Source: Anoplolepis gracilipes (taxonomy: Eukaryota; Arthropoda; Insecta; Hymenoptera; Formicidae). Taken from it: 64,000 nt of DNA. The stretch spans positions 21,292,001 through 21,356,000 of the forward strand of contig NC_132970.1 of the NCBI RefSeq assembly GCF_047496725.1, written 5' to 3'. The notes under the pieces are model-generated. The model saw only the letters and a program-made list of their open reading frames with translations. It searched no databases and was not told where the DNA came from. Every line of letters begins with the position of its first letter. Position 1 is the first letter of the stretch. The position numbers and the translations under genes are program-made. Shown one piece after another: positions 13,701 to 26,662 of this stretch.

Positions 13701-16700
13701 TTTATTTTTATTTACGAATAAATTGAATTACGTTTATAGATATGTATAATTAATTAATTATTTTTTAGTTTTAATTATTAGTTGTAAAATCTATACATGT
13801 TGCCGACCATTTACCTAGCTCGCTAATACGTCGAACCTTTTGCATTTAATGAGAATTCTTTACACTTGTGATTCGGACGCGACGCAAATGTGACATACCA
13901 TACGGGAAATCGATTACACATATACAGCGTCCTCCTAGATGCTTTTTAAAGTGGCGCATATATGTGAAGATTTATATACAAGCAACGCTTGAAGAACTTT
14001 ACTGATTAGGATATCGTGTTTTCTCCTATATTGGTGGGGTCGTACACATCATTTACTAAGCAAACAATAGCGGATACATTAAGTCGAACTACACTGACAA
14101 TGAATATAAATAATATTTACGAATCTGTATGCGCATGTACTAACTAGATAACTGTTCGTATTTTAACGAGTAATATTTAATGTTTGATGTTTTCATCCAT
14201 TACACACACACATTATATATGTGTGCGTAAATATAGAAAAATAATCAGAATGGAGATGTCGAGTGACCCAGCTAGCCTAGGGTCGGTTGGTGGTTGGAAC
14301 GCATTTTCGGATATTGTGTAGTGCGCCTTGTGTGCATTTGCTTTTTTTTTTTTATCAAAATTTTAGTTCGTCCAAATTTTTTTCATGTGAAAAACGGTTT
14401 GAAAAATTTATCAAATAGGAGAATAGTTGGAATTGTTGTTATCAAAATGGTTCGTATTGCAATCTTCAGGTTTAATTATCGATTACGGTATGATAATTAT
14501 CTGATAATTGAGGTAGAGAAAGTTCACAGTTTGCTCATTCCAGAATTTTGGTTTCGTCAAAACGACGAGAAACTAGATTTCGCTTGTAAAACTAATATAT
14601 TAGTTCTTAATTTACGTTTTAACAGGATATACGCTAGAGTTATTTAGTTTAATGCATTATTTCGCTAAGTGAAATACGTCCAACGACCACTGCCCTTCGT
14701 GGAGAGACACAAGAGCGGCGGGGCCCTTTCCGTGTCTGGTACTTTTTGAACAGGACTAGTTAGGAGGGTCGCCGCGAAGTGCATAATATGACAAGTAATC
14801 AGCGTATTTTATCGAGCTGAATAAAAGAAAATCATTAATAACAATCGTGCGTTTACTGTTTCTTCTCGCGAGTCACGTGCTCGCGCGCTTCAATTCGATT
14901 TGGAAATATTGCTGTGACACTTAGGCTTAGGATAAAAAAAGCGGAAAAACAAAACCTTATTAAAAGATAAAAGAAGTGTCAAAGAGAGTACTGCTACAAT
15001 TATCACTAATTAACTATTAACTATTAACGCGTTAGTACCATTAAAACGAGAGGACGGAAGGATAAGAGAGATAAATAGAGAAAACTGTACTGATGTTATT
15101 AATTTCTATTTGTAATTAATTAATTAATTGTCAACAGCCATGGCTTTACTATTTGCTTAATAAAATACTATATTGACAGCTTCTTGAGGCTACGGAGTAA
15201 TAAGGCGCGTGTGACGGGAGAGCGTAGCTTAGATTTAATAAGGTGGGCGTGTTTAACGTTAACTAAGACCGATGAGAGTGAGAAATTATAATTGGTATCG
15301 TTATGCTGGGTAAAAATCCTGTACAGCCAAATGCTGCGTAAGTATCGTGTGAGATGAGAGATGGGTGCAGTAAAGATCTGGACTCGGTTAGGTAGATAAA
15401 TAGACGTATATAAGACGATCTGGAATAAGACTGGGAATTAATTAACACACATCCTCGGAATAATTAATTAGGGAAGCTGGCTGTAAGGTCACAAACGACT
15501 GTTCGCGTTTATTGTTATTAATAGTTAATGAGCTATCTCTAATGTCTTACGGTCTAGTTTACTCGATAAATGGACAAAAAAAGTTGTTTAAATAAACTCG
15601 TTACCTCCGCCTAAGGATGATAGCTATTACGAAAAAGCAATCGTAAGGTTAATTGAGTAAGGTCGAAATCACGTTAAAATAATACGAGGATAGAAAATAC
15701 ACACCGAAAGTGCTACACACAGATTTATTTTTTTTTCGGATGATGTAAGCGAGATAGTTACGGAGATAAGATAAATGCGAAGAAAATTTTATTCCTCAAT
15801 TAACGATTAATTTGACGTACAATTAATTACTTTTTTTTTCGAGTGCGGTTCTCGACATTGCATCACGTTGGGATTGACGGTAACTTCAAATATTTAGCTG
15901 GAACATTGGAAAATAAATAAGTTTTTGAATATTTAAAAGCAAGCATTAAAGCAAATACTAAAAATAAATTGCTCTAGCGTGAAACAAAGTTAACCGCTTA
16001 TTTTCGTTCTCTCATATCGATACAAATATTATTTCGATAGCATGGGCTCTTTTCGAAATCGTGTCTTAAAATCGTGACGGTACCGGTCGTTGTGTGCTCC
16101 CTTAACGGAGGTGCGACGACGTTAGGCGTCGCGATCAGGGGTGGCAGAAGACAGATGGAATGAAAGATGAATGAATGAAACTTGTGGAAACTTGGGCGAG
16201 ATGTCATAGGAGTAAACCTCACAGATATAATTATTGATTAAGGAATAAGTTGTGTACAAATGTATTATAAATTAACGATTATATATCTCAGAGTACCTTA
16301 ACGCAGAAAGGAAAAAAATAATTAATGAAACTCACTTGACTCGTTTTAATTATCATAAATACAATATTATATATATAGAGGCCCATCGCCCCGCTTCTTT
16401 CGACTGCGTGGGCGAGGGAGAGTACGGCGCATATAGGGTCAATAATTAAGGTATCGATTATTATCTAATTAATTAATTAAACTCGTAACTCTCGAAATAA
16501 GGCCGTTGTAGACAAGTATTAAAATAGGGAAAGTGAAATATTTTTAATGAAACAACAAATGCCAACCATTGTGTTCTCATGAGAATCATAATTATTCCAT
16601 AATTCTTAAGTAAAAAAGGAAAGCGTATCTAAGTCGTTGATTATATAAGTCGTTGTAATTTAATTCTTTTGTTAGAGAGCAAGATGATGGGAGAAAGTAA

Positions 16701-17660
16701 AAGGGAATATATGATAAATTACAGGCAGAACGAATTACGAATGAAACGAATAATTGTGTGCGTGAAACGAAAGAATGTTAGAGTGACTGATGGGATTTGA
16801 AAGATTATGAATTGGTAAGTGCGATGACCGAGCGACTGATGAGCGATGGATTGGAGGAATCGAATAAATTCGTCTTTTTTTAAAGAGTTTTTGACAGGAA
16901 AATTTATTAAAAAATTAATATATATCGAATAATTTAATGAGATCTATTAATTGATATTATGTCACTATCAATTATTATTTTTGTATTTTTATTACAAAAT
17001 TTAGTGAATCTTTTCATTAATTAAAATCTTCTCAAATAAAAAAATTGAAAATTGTAATTACAAACTTGAATTTCATGTCAATTATTTAAATTAATAATGA
17101 AAATAATGCATAGTTTACAATTTTTGAGAAAGAGTTTATTGCAACAATACAAAATTTAAAAAAGACGTATAAATTTAATTTTTCAATAGAAAGGTTGATA
17201 TAAAAGAATTATAGGGAGAGAAAGATCGAGCAAAAGAGGCTGTATGATTGCACGAATGATTACGAGATGACGAGTCAGCATAAGCGTAAATATTCGACAA
17301 CCAAACGACAGACATATACAGTTGTTTCACATATGCAGAAGTTTTATTTTAATTTCCTCAGACAAATATTTCGAAAAATATGGAAGATATAAAAAAACTT
17401 TTCAGGCAACAATTATTTAGCTTGAAGGGAGACATAAGATGGTATACCATTAGTTTGACCTTGTGTAGCGACGCCAAGATCGGGGTAAGGTCACCTTGAA
17501 TTTTTCAAGCAAAACATCATTTTTTATGGCGTATTTTTATTAATTTTATCTATTTTGAGTCGCTTTGAACGATTTTATCAAATTTTTTATGGTAAGATAT
17601 AACCCTTATCGAATTGTTATTATCGAATAGAAGTCTCGATAGGAGTTTTACGAAGATGAT
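10702..17660. other. gene-free DNA with simple repeats
   Basis: No supported exon on either strand. A 117-codon frame at 14294-14647 is rich in Phe, Ile, Arg and Val with no domain signature and no splice context, and is treated as chance. A GC-richer patch lies at about 14680-14790. Simple repeats include A21 at 11149-11169 and a long GA-rich tract at 11238-11335. Confidence 0.4.
11238..11335. repeat. GA-rich purine tract
   Basis: About 100 bases of almost uninterrupted GAGA and GAAAGA on the + strand (CTCT on the - strand). Such tracts can bind GAGA-type factors in insects, but no promoter is visible beside this one. Confidence 0.8.
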
Positions 17661-17664
17661 ATAA

Positions 17665-18166
17665 AGCGAAACATAAAATAATAAGATTTTTACTAAAAAG
17701 TTAAATAAGTTAATGTATCCAGTATTGAATACTGAAAGAGAAAATAATTTAATGTCTATATCATCAGCGTGTAAATATGTTTATACTGGGAAGTACTTTT
17801 GCCAAAATCGAAATACCACAACGGACGGTGAGAAAGCATCCCTTAAGAAGCTTACATCGTACAAAGAAATTGAATGCCATTAGGAGAGTCTACGAAGGTG
17901 AATCGAAAGCGTCAATGGCACGCGATGTCAGAGGAAAGTACGAAACTTTCAAGACCTTTGTGTTTTCTTTGACAAAAAGAGAACATAAGACACAAAAGAG
18001 AAAAGGAGAAAACAGCGGAAGATTCAGCAATGCGATCATTGTTGTCATTCTTATCACCGTGAAAAACTTTCGCCTGAAACCTAAAAGCAAAATAAACTTT
18101 GTCAACTTTGTCTTACCCAAGATTCGGGACGAGGCGGAATTGATTGACTTAAGATTATAACAAAAT
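17665..18166 (+). pseudogene. decayed distal antenna-like psq-domain copy 1
   Basis: The reading frame through 17777-18160 contains RKHPLRSLHRTKKLNAIRRV and then YEGESKASMARDV. This matches the first half of the pipsqueak-type helix-turn-helix domain of distal antenna (Dan)/CENP-B-N-like proteins, whose core runs roughly AI.RVH.GESKASVARDIG. After MARDV the expected second half (a GVPESTLRGWC-type segment) is lost and replaced by unrelated Lys-rich sequence. Non-coding flanks (GTTAATGTA, then ACTGAAAGAGAAAATAA, AATGTCT, GTAAATATG and GGAAGTACTTT) recur downstream with a period of about 655-666 bases, marking a tandem duplication. No introns or start context suggest a working gene. A fragment derived from a psq-domain gene or from a psq/CENP-B-type transposase is the best reading. 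Confidence 0.6.
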
Positions 18167-18180
18167 AAACTTTGCATAAT

Positions 18181-18505
18181 GAATGATCGCAACGGACGGC
18201 GGAAAAGCGAGCACTAATGCCGTAAACAAACTCGTTAAGAGGGTTCACGAAGATCAACCCAAAGCATCGATCACGCGGGATATCGGAGTCTCGGAATTCA
18301 CTTTGCGAGAGTGGTATAAAACAAAACGCAAAATAATAAGATTTTTACTGAAGAAAAAAAATTGAATAAGTTAATGTACCTATATATCATCGAATAACTG
18401 AAAGAGAAAATAACTTAATGTCTCTACCATCGATATCACGTAAATATGTCCACACTAGGAAGTACTTTCAAAACGGAAATACCGCAAAAAAAATGGATAC
18501 CATTA
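18181..18505 (+). pseudogene. decayed distal antenna-like psq-domain copy 2
   Basis: The frame at 18183-18365 reads VNKLVKRVHEDQPKASITRD, then IGVSEFTLREWYKTKRKI. This keeps the complete helix-turn-helix layout of a psq domain (the family core is RVH.GESKASVARDIGVPESTLRGWCK), but with the key Gly-Glu-Ser replaced by Asp-Gln-Pro, and a stop soon after. The downstream flank from about 18331 repeats the sequence found from about 17676, with matching blocks AAATAATAAGATTTTTACT, AAGTTAATGTA, GAAAGAGAAAATAA and GGAAGTACTTTC. So this is the second unit of a roughly 0.66-kb tandem array, and the flank may be the start of a truncated third unit. Confidence 0.6.
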
Positions 18506-18509
18506 GGCA

Positions 18510-19291
18510 AAAGTACTAAAACGTTCTTTCACAGAGAAGATATCTCATCTTTCCTTCGATTCGAGTTCGGTTGATATACTTAGAAGTCGGTGGCGAGAAA
18601 AGTATCATTGACCCGATGGTTCCTTTCTTTTTTCGGTCACTTTCATTTCACCCCTTTAATCTGTCTATAGGTACCATCAAAGGTCAAATTAATGGTACGA
18701 TTTTATGCCCTCTTCAAGTCAAATAATTTTTCTCTGAAACCTTTTTCTATATCCTTATTTTCTTATCCTTATTTTTCGAGATATTTGCCTGGGGAAATTA
18801 AAATCAAACATTCTGTGTACATGTGTGTGTGTGTATATATAAATATATATTTATATACACACACTGAGAGTGACGCTCACACACACTTTCTAGTAATACA
18901 GGAGCATAGATTGTACGGGGTACAAGTGGCGCGCGACCACGCGCGTTCAGGTTTAAGGTTTGCCAAATCTTACTAAGTAAAAATCCACGCGAAACAGAGT
19001 AAAGTTTATTAAGCTGCATTACGTATAGTATGTAGAAAGTATTTGCATTAAAGGAAAAAAAAACATAGCTAAAAACCGTTAGTGCTTATTAAAACGAAGA
19101 TGTGATGAAGAGTGCCGGCGCAATATTTCCAAATCGACGCCCCTCGAACCTGCCGTTCGTCGGAAGGAATCCTCTTCCAATCTCGAACGAATCCGCGTAT
19201 AAAAGAGAAAAAAAGATTCCGATCACCAATCAAATAAAAAGAGATCCTCGATCATTATTGCATTTCTCTCGCGATCGTATCTTTGTGTCTC

Positions 19292-19323
<32 letters not shown>

Positions 19324-21370
19324 CCGTTACGTATCTTTTTGTCGATAGGACATTTCGTAGGTTCGTAGAGGGCATGTGCGTGACGTTAGTCGTCAAGAGA
19401 GGGACAAGGAACGGTTGTCAAATCGAATTCGACTGTGTCGGGACGCTAGCGTTCTGTGTACACAGGCAAGAACATGGCGAGAGCGAAGAAACGGAGGAAA
19501 AGAGAGATAGATTGGTGGGAGAGAGAATTACGAGTGTAATTAAAAAGTAATTAAGGATCGTTATCTAATTTTAGCGATGTTATCTCTGACTCGATCAGTG
19601 AGGGGGAGACGGCGGAGGATTGATGTGGACAAGAGGGAATTTTTAGAGTACACAATCTTAATTAATTTTAACTATTTCTTGCGAATCTTCATACGCCATC
19701 GTATTCAGTGATATACGATCTATAGATATTGTAGACATATGAGCGGCAAAAATATTGAATGCGGATGACTTAATTAGGATGGTAGTGGAAAGAATACGTT
19801 ATGTGATGTAACAATAAAATCAGAGTAAACGAGTTATTAAGTGAATCGTATCAAAATAGATCAAACATGAGTAGGAATGTGAAATGTCAAGAGAAATGTG
19901 TAGAAATGTTGACGTTGAAACAGATACTACTTTGAAAAGTAGATCACATCGATGACTGGTATAGGTTAGATTCGGGTTAGGGATAAAAAGGGGTTAGGGG
20001 TAAAAGGATCGATGAGAACATTCGGAGGAATTGAAGGTCGAATGATTAGATGAAAAAGTGCGAATCAAAGATAGGAATACGTACTCGAGGGAAAGAAAGT
20101 GTGCGAGAAAAACATGCGCATTTGTCTCTTTTTACGACTGCGGCGAATCTTTCATGTAGTTTCGACAGAAAGATATCAATTAGGTTGATGTAATCATTAA
20201 AGGTTTCATAGGGTGATTTCAGAGAACGGGAAGGTTGATGTCGACTCATTTCGCTGATTTCCTCTCGTTGTTGCCTTCTGTTTTTGACACATACCGATAC
20301 ACTTGCCGAGAAAAATTAAGAAACAAATAAATTACTTACGAATTGTTTAATATATTTATTCATTTGCATATGTAACTGATTGTATCAAGTACGAGACGTA
20401 TGCACTTTTTATTTTACATGAGACATATTTCTCGTACTACGATCAATTAATTGCATATATAATTGAGCAAATAACATGTACATAATAATTCCTAAGTAAC
20501 TGTTTCGTTTTTTGATTTTTTTTTCGGTAAATAAGTACAAATAAACACAAACACATACCTCATACATAAGACGAACACATGTTTTTATCACACCCTATAT
20601 ATCATACGAGTACGTCATACACCATAAGCTCTTACTTCCTCCTCCCACTCTCGACGACACATAAAATAACAGTACTATTATGATAGTTACTGTATACAAC
20701 TTATTATTACCGCTATTACTATTACGACTATTACAACCTACTACTTATATTATTATTATTATGATTATTATTACTGCTATTATTATTACTATTATTATTA
20801 TTCTTCATTAAATACACACACATATAAATATATATATATATATATTAATATGCTTAATGGTGTTTCTAGTGGATTAATTGATTTAATTGATACTTAAGAT
20901 ATATTAATAATATTAATATAATACGATATACAATATTATATATATATATATAATATACATAAATCTATATACATATATAATGATATAATGATAATAAGTT
21001 GATATGCTGATTATTATAATATAATATAGAGAAAAGAATGGATCATTATTCGTAAAAATACACACTGGTATAGAGATTATGAAAAATGAATTAAATAGAA
21101 AATGATATTGATGAAAAAAAAGTTCTATTTTATAAATCGAATTAATTTTGATCCCTTCACTTAAATTAGATCGCACCTTACGTAATTACTATATAATTAT
21201 TAATTATTAATTATTTTCCTACTATGCGCCTGAAAAACTTAAAACACTGCACAGCATAAATTTTAATTTTCAGTGGCGATTATATATAGAATATATTTGG
21301 AGTTATTATCGCAGGACGCTGTGTGTGAGGGCTAGTGCAACGATTAGACTGAATAAATTTTCTTTCTTAA
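18510..21370. other. gene-free DNA with homopolymer and microsatellites
   Basis: No supported gene. It includes a 30-base T run at 19294-19323, short TG/TATA tracts at 18824-18862, an ATT/ACT trinucleotide tract at about 20700-20807 and a TA run at about 20826-20846. A GC-richer patch with an 88-codon frame at 19102-19368 ends in the T run and has no recognisable domain. Confidence 0.4.
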
Positions 21371-22030
21371 AGGGACCCCCTACTGTGACAGTCCGAAAGA
21401 CAGTTTTTAGATGCGGATCATAAAAAAACTAAGCAACGTATTAAATTGCAGTTTTGTATTTCATTTTAGAACATTACAAACTAAAACATTTTTCTAAACG
21501 GTGTACCCGATTTCTCAATCTCTATTGATCCGATTCCAATCTGATTTTGCACGCATCTTTGTTATTATATTCTTGAAGCATTAACGGACGATTTTGTTAA
21601 ATTTTTTTTTTTTTACGAAAATTATAAACAAACTAGTGACAAAATTTTTCGCGAAAATCGGCATTTTTTTCAAAACTTTGTTATTCAGTCAATTTTTAAA
21701 AAATTAAAAAATGGCTCTCTTAATGTTTAACAATTGAAGTATAATTAATGGAAACAATTTGGATTTTTGGTTTCAGATAATCCAAAATTGAGTTGTCAGG
21801 TACACCGTTTGGCCTTTAGTAAAAAGAACCCATCAATTTGGAATTGTTTTAAGTTGGAGTCATTTATAACAATTCTTTTCTTAATTATGACAATTGTTTT
21901 TTATAGTTTGTAATGTTCTAAAAATGAGAAATACACAGCTGCAATTTAATATGTTGCTTAGCTTTTTTATGATCTGCATCTAAAAGTTAGCTGTTTTTTC
22001 GGACCGTCACAGTAGAGGGGGTGGGTTCCC
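21371..22030. mobile_element. 660-bp TTAA-flanked foldback DNA element
   Basis: TTAA sits on both sides (21367-21370 and 22031-22034). The left end reads AGGGACCCCCTACTGTGACA. The right end, on the - strand, reads GGGAACCCACCCCCTCTACT and then GTGACGGTCCGAAA. The arms stay reverse complementary for about 140 bases on the left (to CTAAACGGTGTACC near 21510) and about 225 on the right (to GGTACACCGTTTGG near 21806); the right arm carries extra internal sequence. The loop has no coding capacity. TTAA target duplications point to the piggyBac superfamily, non-autonomous (inference). Confidence 0.75.
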
Positions 22031-22034
22031 TTAA

Positions 22035-23690
22035 TCTTTTTTTTAAAGAAACAGATTATTAATGTGCGAATGACAGCAAGCATGGGAGAGCGCGGGAGAA
22101 AAGAGATTATACGAGTTTGCTTAGAATCTTAATTATACGGCGATGATATATCTGTTCGCCGATCAATTTCGTCGATTGTTCCGGATCGGTGCATTCGACA
22201 CTGATATATGAGGTGACCTTCTACTTTCTTTTTGCCGCTTCTGTTTTGCAATTACCTCATGCATTGTGATTTCCACTGTGCATACGTAATCGTGCGCGCA
22301 ATCAAAAAGTCACTCTTAATATTGTACAGAGGATATTTGATTAAAAATATGATACATATCTCTATGACAATTTGACATAAATTTTTAGCACGTGCCTTCT
22401 AAATTAAAAAAAAAAAATTATGTATTGATATCGCGACAATTTTCGTATGCATGGTGTTTCTATTATTAACGTGAATAAAATTATAGAGGTGGTCCACTGT
22501 TAAAAAATGTCAAATATTTTTTTTTTTTTTTTTTGAGATTTTTTTTGAGATGCTGACGGTATCGGAAACGGTGGAGAGAAGTTTTAAATTGGTGCAGTGT
22601 TTTATGCGCGTCCCAAAATATATCTCACCATGTTCTCTCGAATCTGAGACATGCAATTTTATAGTGAAAATAGCTACTATCCTGTAAATAATTTGTCTTA
22701 CTAACGAGAATTTCTTTCACATTTTTTAAATTGCAATATTTTTTTTGCATTTTTCAAATTGCAGAAAGTCTCAATTTCGAGTTGGCTTGGTATTGACATG
22801 TGGATGTCAGTACTTTTTTCGTATATTTATAATTAAAACTGATTATTTTACATACAGGAAATTTGAAGTTACGTAAATGAAGTAAATTTTTAGTTTTTTT
22901 AACTTTATAATATAAAGATTTCATTTTAATCTTTAGTGCTGACATGACCATAAATCGAAGCTTAATAATAATAATAGCTCTCTAAGTATACCGTAAAAAT
23001 TAACCCATTAACCGGGCAGGTAATTAAAACATTTATCTGACATCCGTAATTTTAATATATGTGTAATTTTCATACATTAGAATATATAGTTTCATATTAG
23101 TTTTGTATTAGTATATAGATATAACTTATACGTATATATAGATGTAGATATACGTATGTAGATGACAGTCTAAAGACCGTCTAAAAATGCATCGATATCA
23201 AAATGGCACGAAGTTAATTTCAGTTAAGTAAAATAAATTTTTCGATAATACGATGTATTATCTAGAAATTTATAATCTGCAAATTATTTGCTACAATAAC
23301 AATTTGTATATTATATCGCGTGGTGCATTTAAATTACCTTCGCGTCATGATAATATACTTAAATAATAATTTTAGATAAGACTTAGACTAATAATGAATA
23401 TATAATATATAGTATAGCGTAATTTATATAAAAAGAAAAACTCGGTTAAAGGGTTAAATTAGGAGCTTCGAGAGACCGTGTTCAGCCACTTGGACTAAGA
23501 CCGTTCTCAAAGAGAAAAATACCCAAATCTCTCTCCCCTTTAATTCCTTTTCTCTTATTTCGTACTACCCTCGACTGTTGCGAATCTCACTCGGTGTTTC
23601 TCAAGTGAGGAAGTGCCACTTGAGAGAGAAAAGTGCATTTCCAGAGATGAAACGAGCTTTAACGATCTCTCCTTCCTTTTTCCTCCGCAG
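22035..23690. other. gene-free AT-rich DNA ending in a strong splice acceptor
   Basis: No supported coding segment upstream of the pyrimidine-rich run at about 23668-23687, which ends in CCGCAG at 23685-23690. That run is an unusually good acceptor for this window and opens the next exon. T-rich runs occur near 22518-22534. Confidence 0.5.
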
Positions 23691-23824
23691 ACGTTCTCCC
23701 GATCCCCAAATTCAAAAACATCGAAACCGGAAGTCCGACCTTCATTCCCAACGGAGACGCAGCCCCGGGTCCCCAACGGTTTTCCTTGACCCAGCACACG
23801 AATTACCATCCTTATAGACGTTAA
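23691..23824 (+). CDS. Hrb27C: Hrb27C-like gene, alternative last coding exon B (YHPYRR tail)
   Basis: Read in phase 1 (first two bases complete a split codon), this exon encodes (D)VLPIPKFKNIETGSPTF, then IPNGDAAPGPQRFSLTQH, then TNYHPYRR and a TAA at 23822-23824. The acceptor has a long pyrimidine tract. Third codon positions are strongly GC-biased against AT-rich flanks, which supports real coding. A longer frame from 23578 in another phase is a shadow of it. The intron phase matches exon A at 1982 and exon C at 26663. The final GPQR...TNYHPYRR pattern is shared with exon C, so B and C look like duplicated, mutually exclusive last exons. Assignment to the Hrb27C-like gene is inferred from strand, phase, order and similarity to C. 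Confidence 0.65.
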
Positions 23825-24744
23825 AAAAATGCCGATGTCATCTGAACGGCCGAGAGAAACGCACAAGAAAAATAATAAGTTTCATAAGTGCGCGAATGAC
23901 AAGAAAGAGAGGAAGAGTGATAGAGAGCGAGAGAATGGATGCAAATAACGCGTGTAATTTCCGGCCGGAATTTCTACGTCACGGGTATTACATATATCCG
24001 TAGTTTTGATTATATATTACGATTTGTTAATTTTATAGAACGGTGACTTTTTTCAACTCGTGTCCAGCAATCGAGATTAACGCGCAGTAAGATTACTGAG
24101 TAAGGATTATTAAATTAACTTGGAATGAATGCGCTCGCGCGGTTTATACAGTAAGATTAGCTAAGCCACCGTGTAATGTTAGCTGTACGATTTCATTATT
24201 AAGCTAACATTAAATTTTATCACTTAACCTTTAGAGTGTAGTAGCTTTTTTAGTAAGTCCTAAGATGTGTATCGCTTTTTTTTTTATAGATATACATGTG
24301 TTACTTTTAATCGTGATAATGTCTTTATAAATGTCTTAAGAAATTAATAGTTAAAAAATAATTTAAAAGTATATAATATATAAGTTATTTAAAAAGATAA
24401 AAACGTAAGGTGTATCCATTTAACGCTTTTTAATTGCAAATATTATAAGTTAGCAAATTTACGACTAATATATCGTGAATATTTATTGCAATATCTGACG
24501 AAAGAAAAGTAAAAAAACTCGACTTGTTAATTATATAATTATTTGTATTATTCTTAATATATGTAATTATATATTTACATATATGGAGAATGATAGATTC
24601 TCTTATTTCTAATATAAAATTTAAGTTTTTTATTCTCTTCTCAGAAAGAAGATTGAAGTTAGATAGACTATCATGAGCACACAAGCTATCAATTGAATGA
24701 GTTATTAAATAAGATATTTTAATTGCACGTTTCACACCACTTTA
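23825..24744. other. possible 3' UTR of exon B, then gene-free DNA
   Basis: Sequence after the stop is mixed in composition to about 24130 and then AT-rich. A perfect 11-bp stem with a 17-base loop lies at 24174-24212. No clear AATAAA was found close to the stop codon. Confidence 0.35.
24174..24212. repeat. small perfect hairpin
   Basis: TAATGTTAGCT at 24174-24184 is exactly reverse complementary to AGCTAACATTA at 24202-24212, with a 17-base loop. Its function is unknown; it is too short for a typical miRNA precursor on its own. Confidence 0.6.
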
Positions 24745-25125
24745 TTAAATTTGAGAAAGTTCTTCAGATTTAATGACTTCTAGTCGAGATATTTTTGTAC
24801 ATGCGAAGATGTCATCTTTAATATAGGTGAAATTGAGTTGGAAAGCGTTAAAAGGAGATCGATAAATCGCCGACGTGGTGATGGTGCTCCGGTTTTGTGC
24901 CTGCGCCCCACTGTGAACGGAAAGGTCGGTGTGCGACCCAGTTGACCCGTTTTCGGGCGTTCCTTTTTTGCAAATTAGTCGAAGCACGAAGTCGTCGCGC
25001 GATTCAAAAATCGTTCAAAAGTTCCTATGAGTCAACCGCTGTGATGCACGCTCGGATCTCTCGGATCCAGCAAGAAGATGTATGTAAAACTACTTTCGAG
25101 ACTCTAGATGATCGGTGAGATTAGT
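24745..25125. other. GC-rich island with open frames on both strands, unassigned
   Basis: About 24880-25080 is clearly GC-richer than its surroundings. It is open for 73 codons on the + strand (24897-25118, rich in Arg, Ser and Cys) and 80 codons on the - strand (24745-24987). Neither product is recognised and no convincing splice pair flanks either. It could be an exon remnant, part of an old mobile element, or a conserved non-coding segment. Confidence 0.3.
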
Positions 25126-26662
25126 CTGTTTGTTCTCGAATTCAAATTATTCCCCGCAAAATTCTATCCGTTCCACCTAACCATCCATTCATCCATCCAT
25201 TCTGCGGCCCGGATCGTTTCATGAGAGATATATACCCCAAATAGTTATCCCACACATAATACTACCACGACTACGTTTTCAGTCTGCTTCCTTCTGATTT
25301 CACTTTAATTCACCCTGAATGAAATTCGCTTCGATGACTTTAATTTTCTACCTTCCTTTTTTTTCGTTCTGTGTTTTTATTCTGTTGCCTCTTATTTTAT
25401 TTTATTTGCCTTTTTTTTATTTGATGCATATATGATTGTAGAAGAGTGATTTTGGAGTATATTTCACTATATAAAATTTGACAATAAATATTTATAAGTA
25501 AAAAGAAATATATCTCTAATAAAAAGAAATAATATTTTAATTAATTTTTTTTGGTTTGCACATTTTTTTATTTATTATCTTACCTAATTTTGTTGCGAAC
25601 GAATAATTTCTAACATTAAAAAAAAATTTATTATGAAAATTGGTTCATAGTATGTTCAAAAATCCGCGGTATATTGTCAACTTATAAAATATAGCTTTAC
25701 ATATTGAAGTTAAGTGCAATCTATTCTTCTCATATTTTAATTCTGAAAAATACATAAAAAATATATGTTTGAAGTTTTTCATCTAACTTTATATCATGGA
25801 TCATACTTTTTGCTTGTTAATTTGATCAATTTCACTACATTCTATCTTCTTAATTTTTTTAATAATATTGTTTTTTAAATTAATTTTTCCAATTAGAAAT
25901 GTCTTTATAATTACAATAAACTGTTATTAGTAACAAGATATAAATTTATATATCAAATAATAAATTGTCTCTATCCATTATCTATTAAATCTTACAATTA
26001 GAGTTGTGGAAGCCTTTTAAGGGCGATTGTTTTGATTGCTTTTTCCATTCTCTTCTCTAAATCGACTTTGCTTTTTTGCAAATTTAATTCTTCAATTTCA
26101 ACTCTTTGCAATTTTATATATCACATTAAGAATATTATTGTATTTTATTTAAGCACCTGCGATAATCCCATAATTAATGATACATTAATCTCTCTTTTTA
26201 ATAATAATCTTGAATTAACATGGAAATTGTAAATGTATTTAATCACTTTAACTAATTGTAATAAAAATATTTAATTATATATAATGTAAATTTAAAAAAT
26301 TTAATGTTATATATATATATATATAACGTTAGATTTTATTATTAATTTTATTAATAATATTTATATATCAAATTTATGTTGGTGACTAATGTAAATTCGC
26401 GAAGGGATTAAATGTGCAGATATATGAGAACATTATTTGATTACAATTTATTTTTAATTATTTACGTATTCATGTTACTTCAGATTGCAAAGAGTTAAGC
26501 TTCCTTTACTTTCCACGTTCAGTCATCAGATTTCCTATCAAAGATCAGTCTTTTGAGTTATTGTAAAGTAACACGCGCCACTTCTGTACCACCTACTCCG
26601 GTTTCGTCCTCTCGCCACGTCCTGGCACGTAGTACTATGTTCTTTTGTGCGATTCTATACAG
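25126..26662. other. gene-free AT-rich DNA upstream of exon C
   Basis: No supported coding region. It ends with TTCTATACAG at 26653-26662, used as the acceptor of exon C. Confidence 0.45.

Noticed and set aside
14294..14647. 117-codon + strand frame
   Set aside because: Hydrophobic and AT-driven composition, no domain, no splice sites and no similarity recognised.
23555..23866. 103-codon - strand and 79-codon + strand frames around 23.6-23.9 kb
   Set aside because: They are shadows of the GC-rich coding exon at 23691-23824, whose phase-1 reading has the splice acceptor and the shared YHPYRR end.
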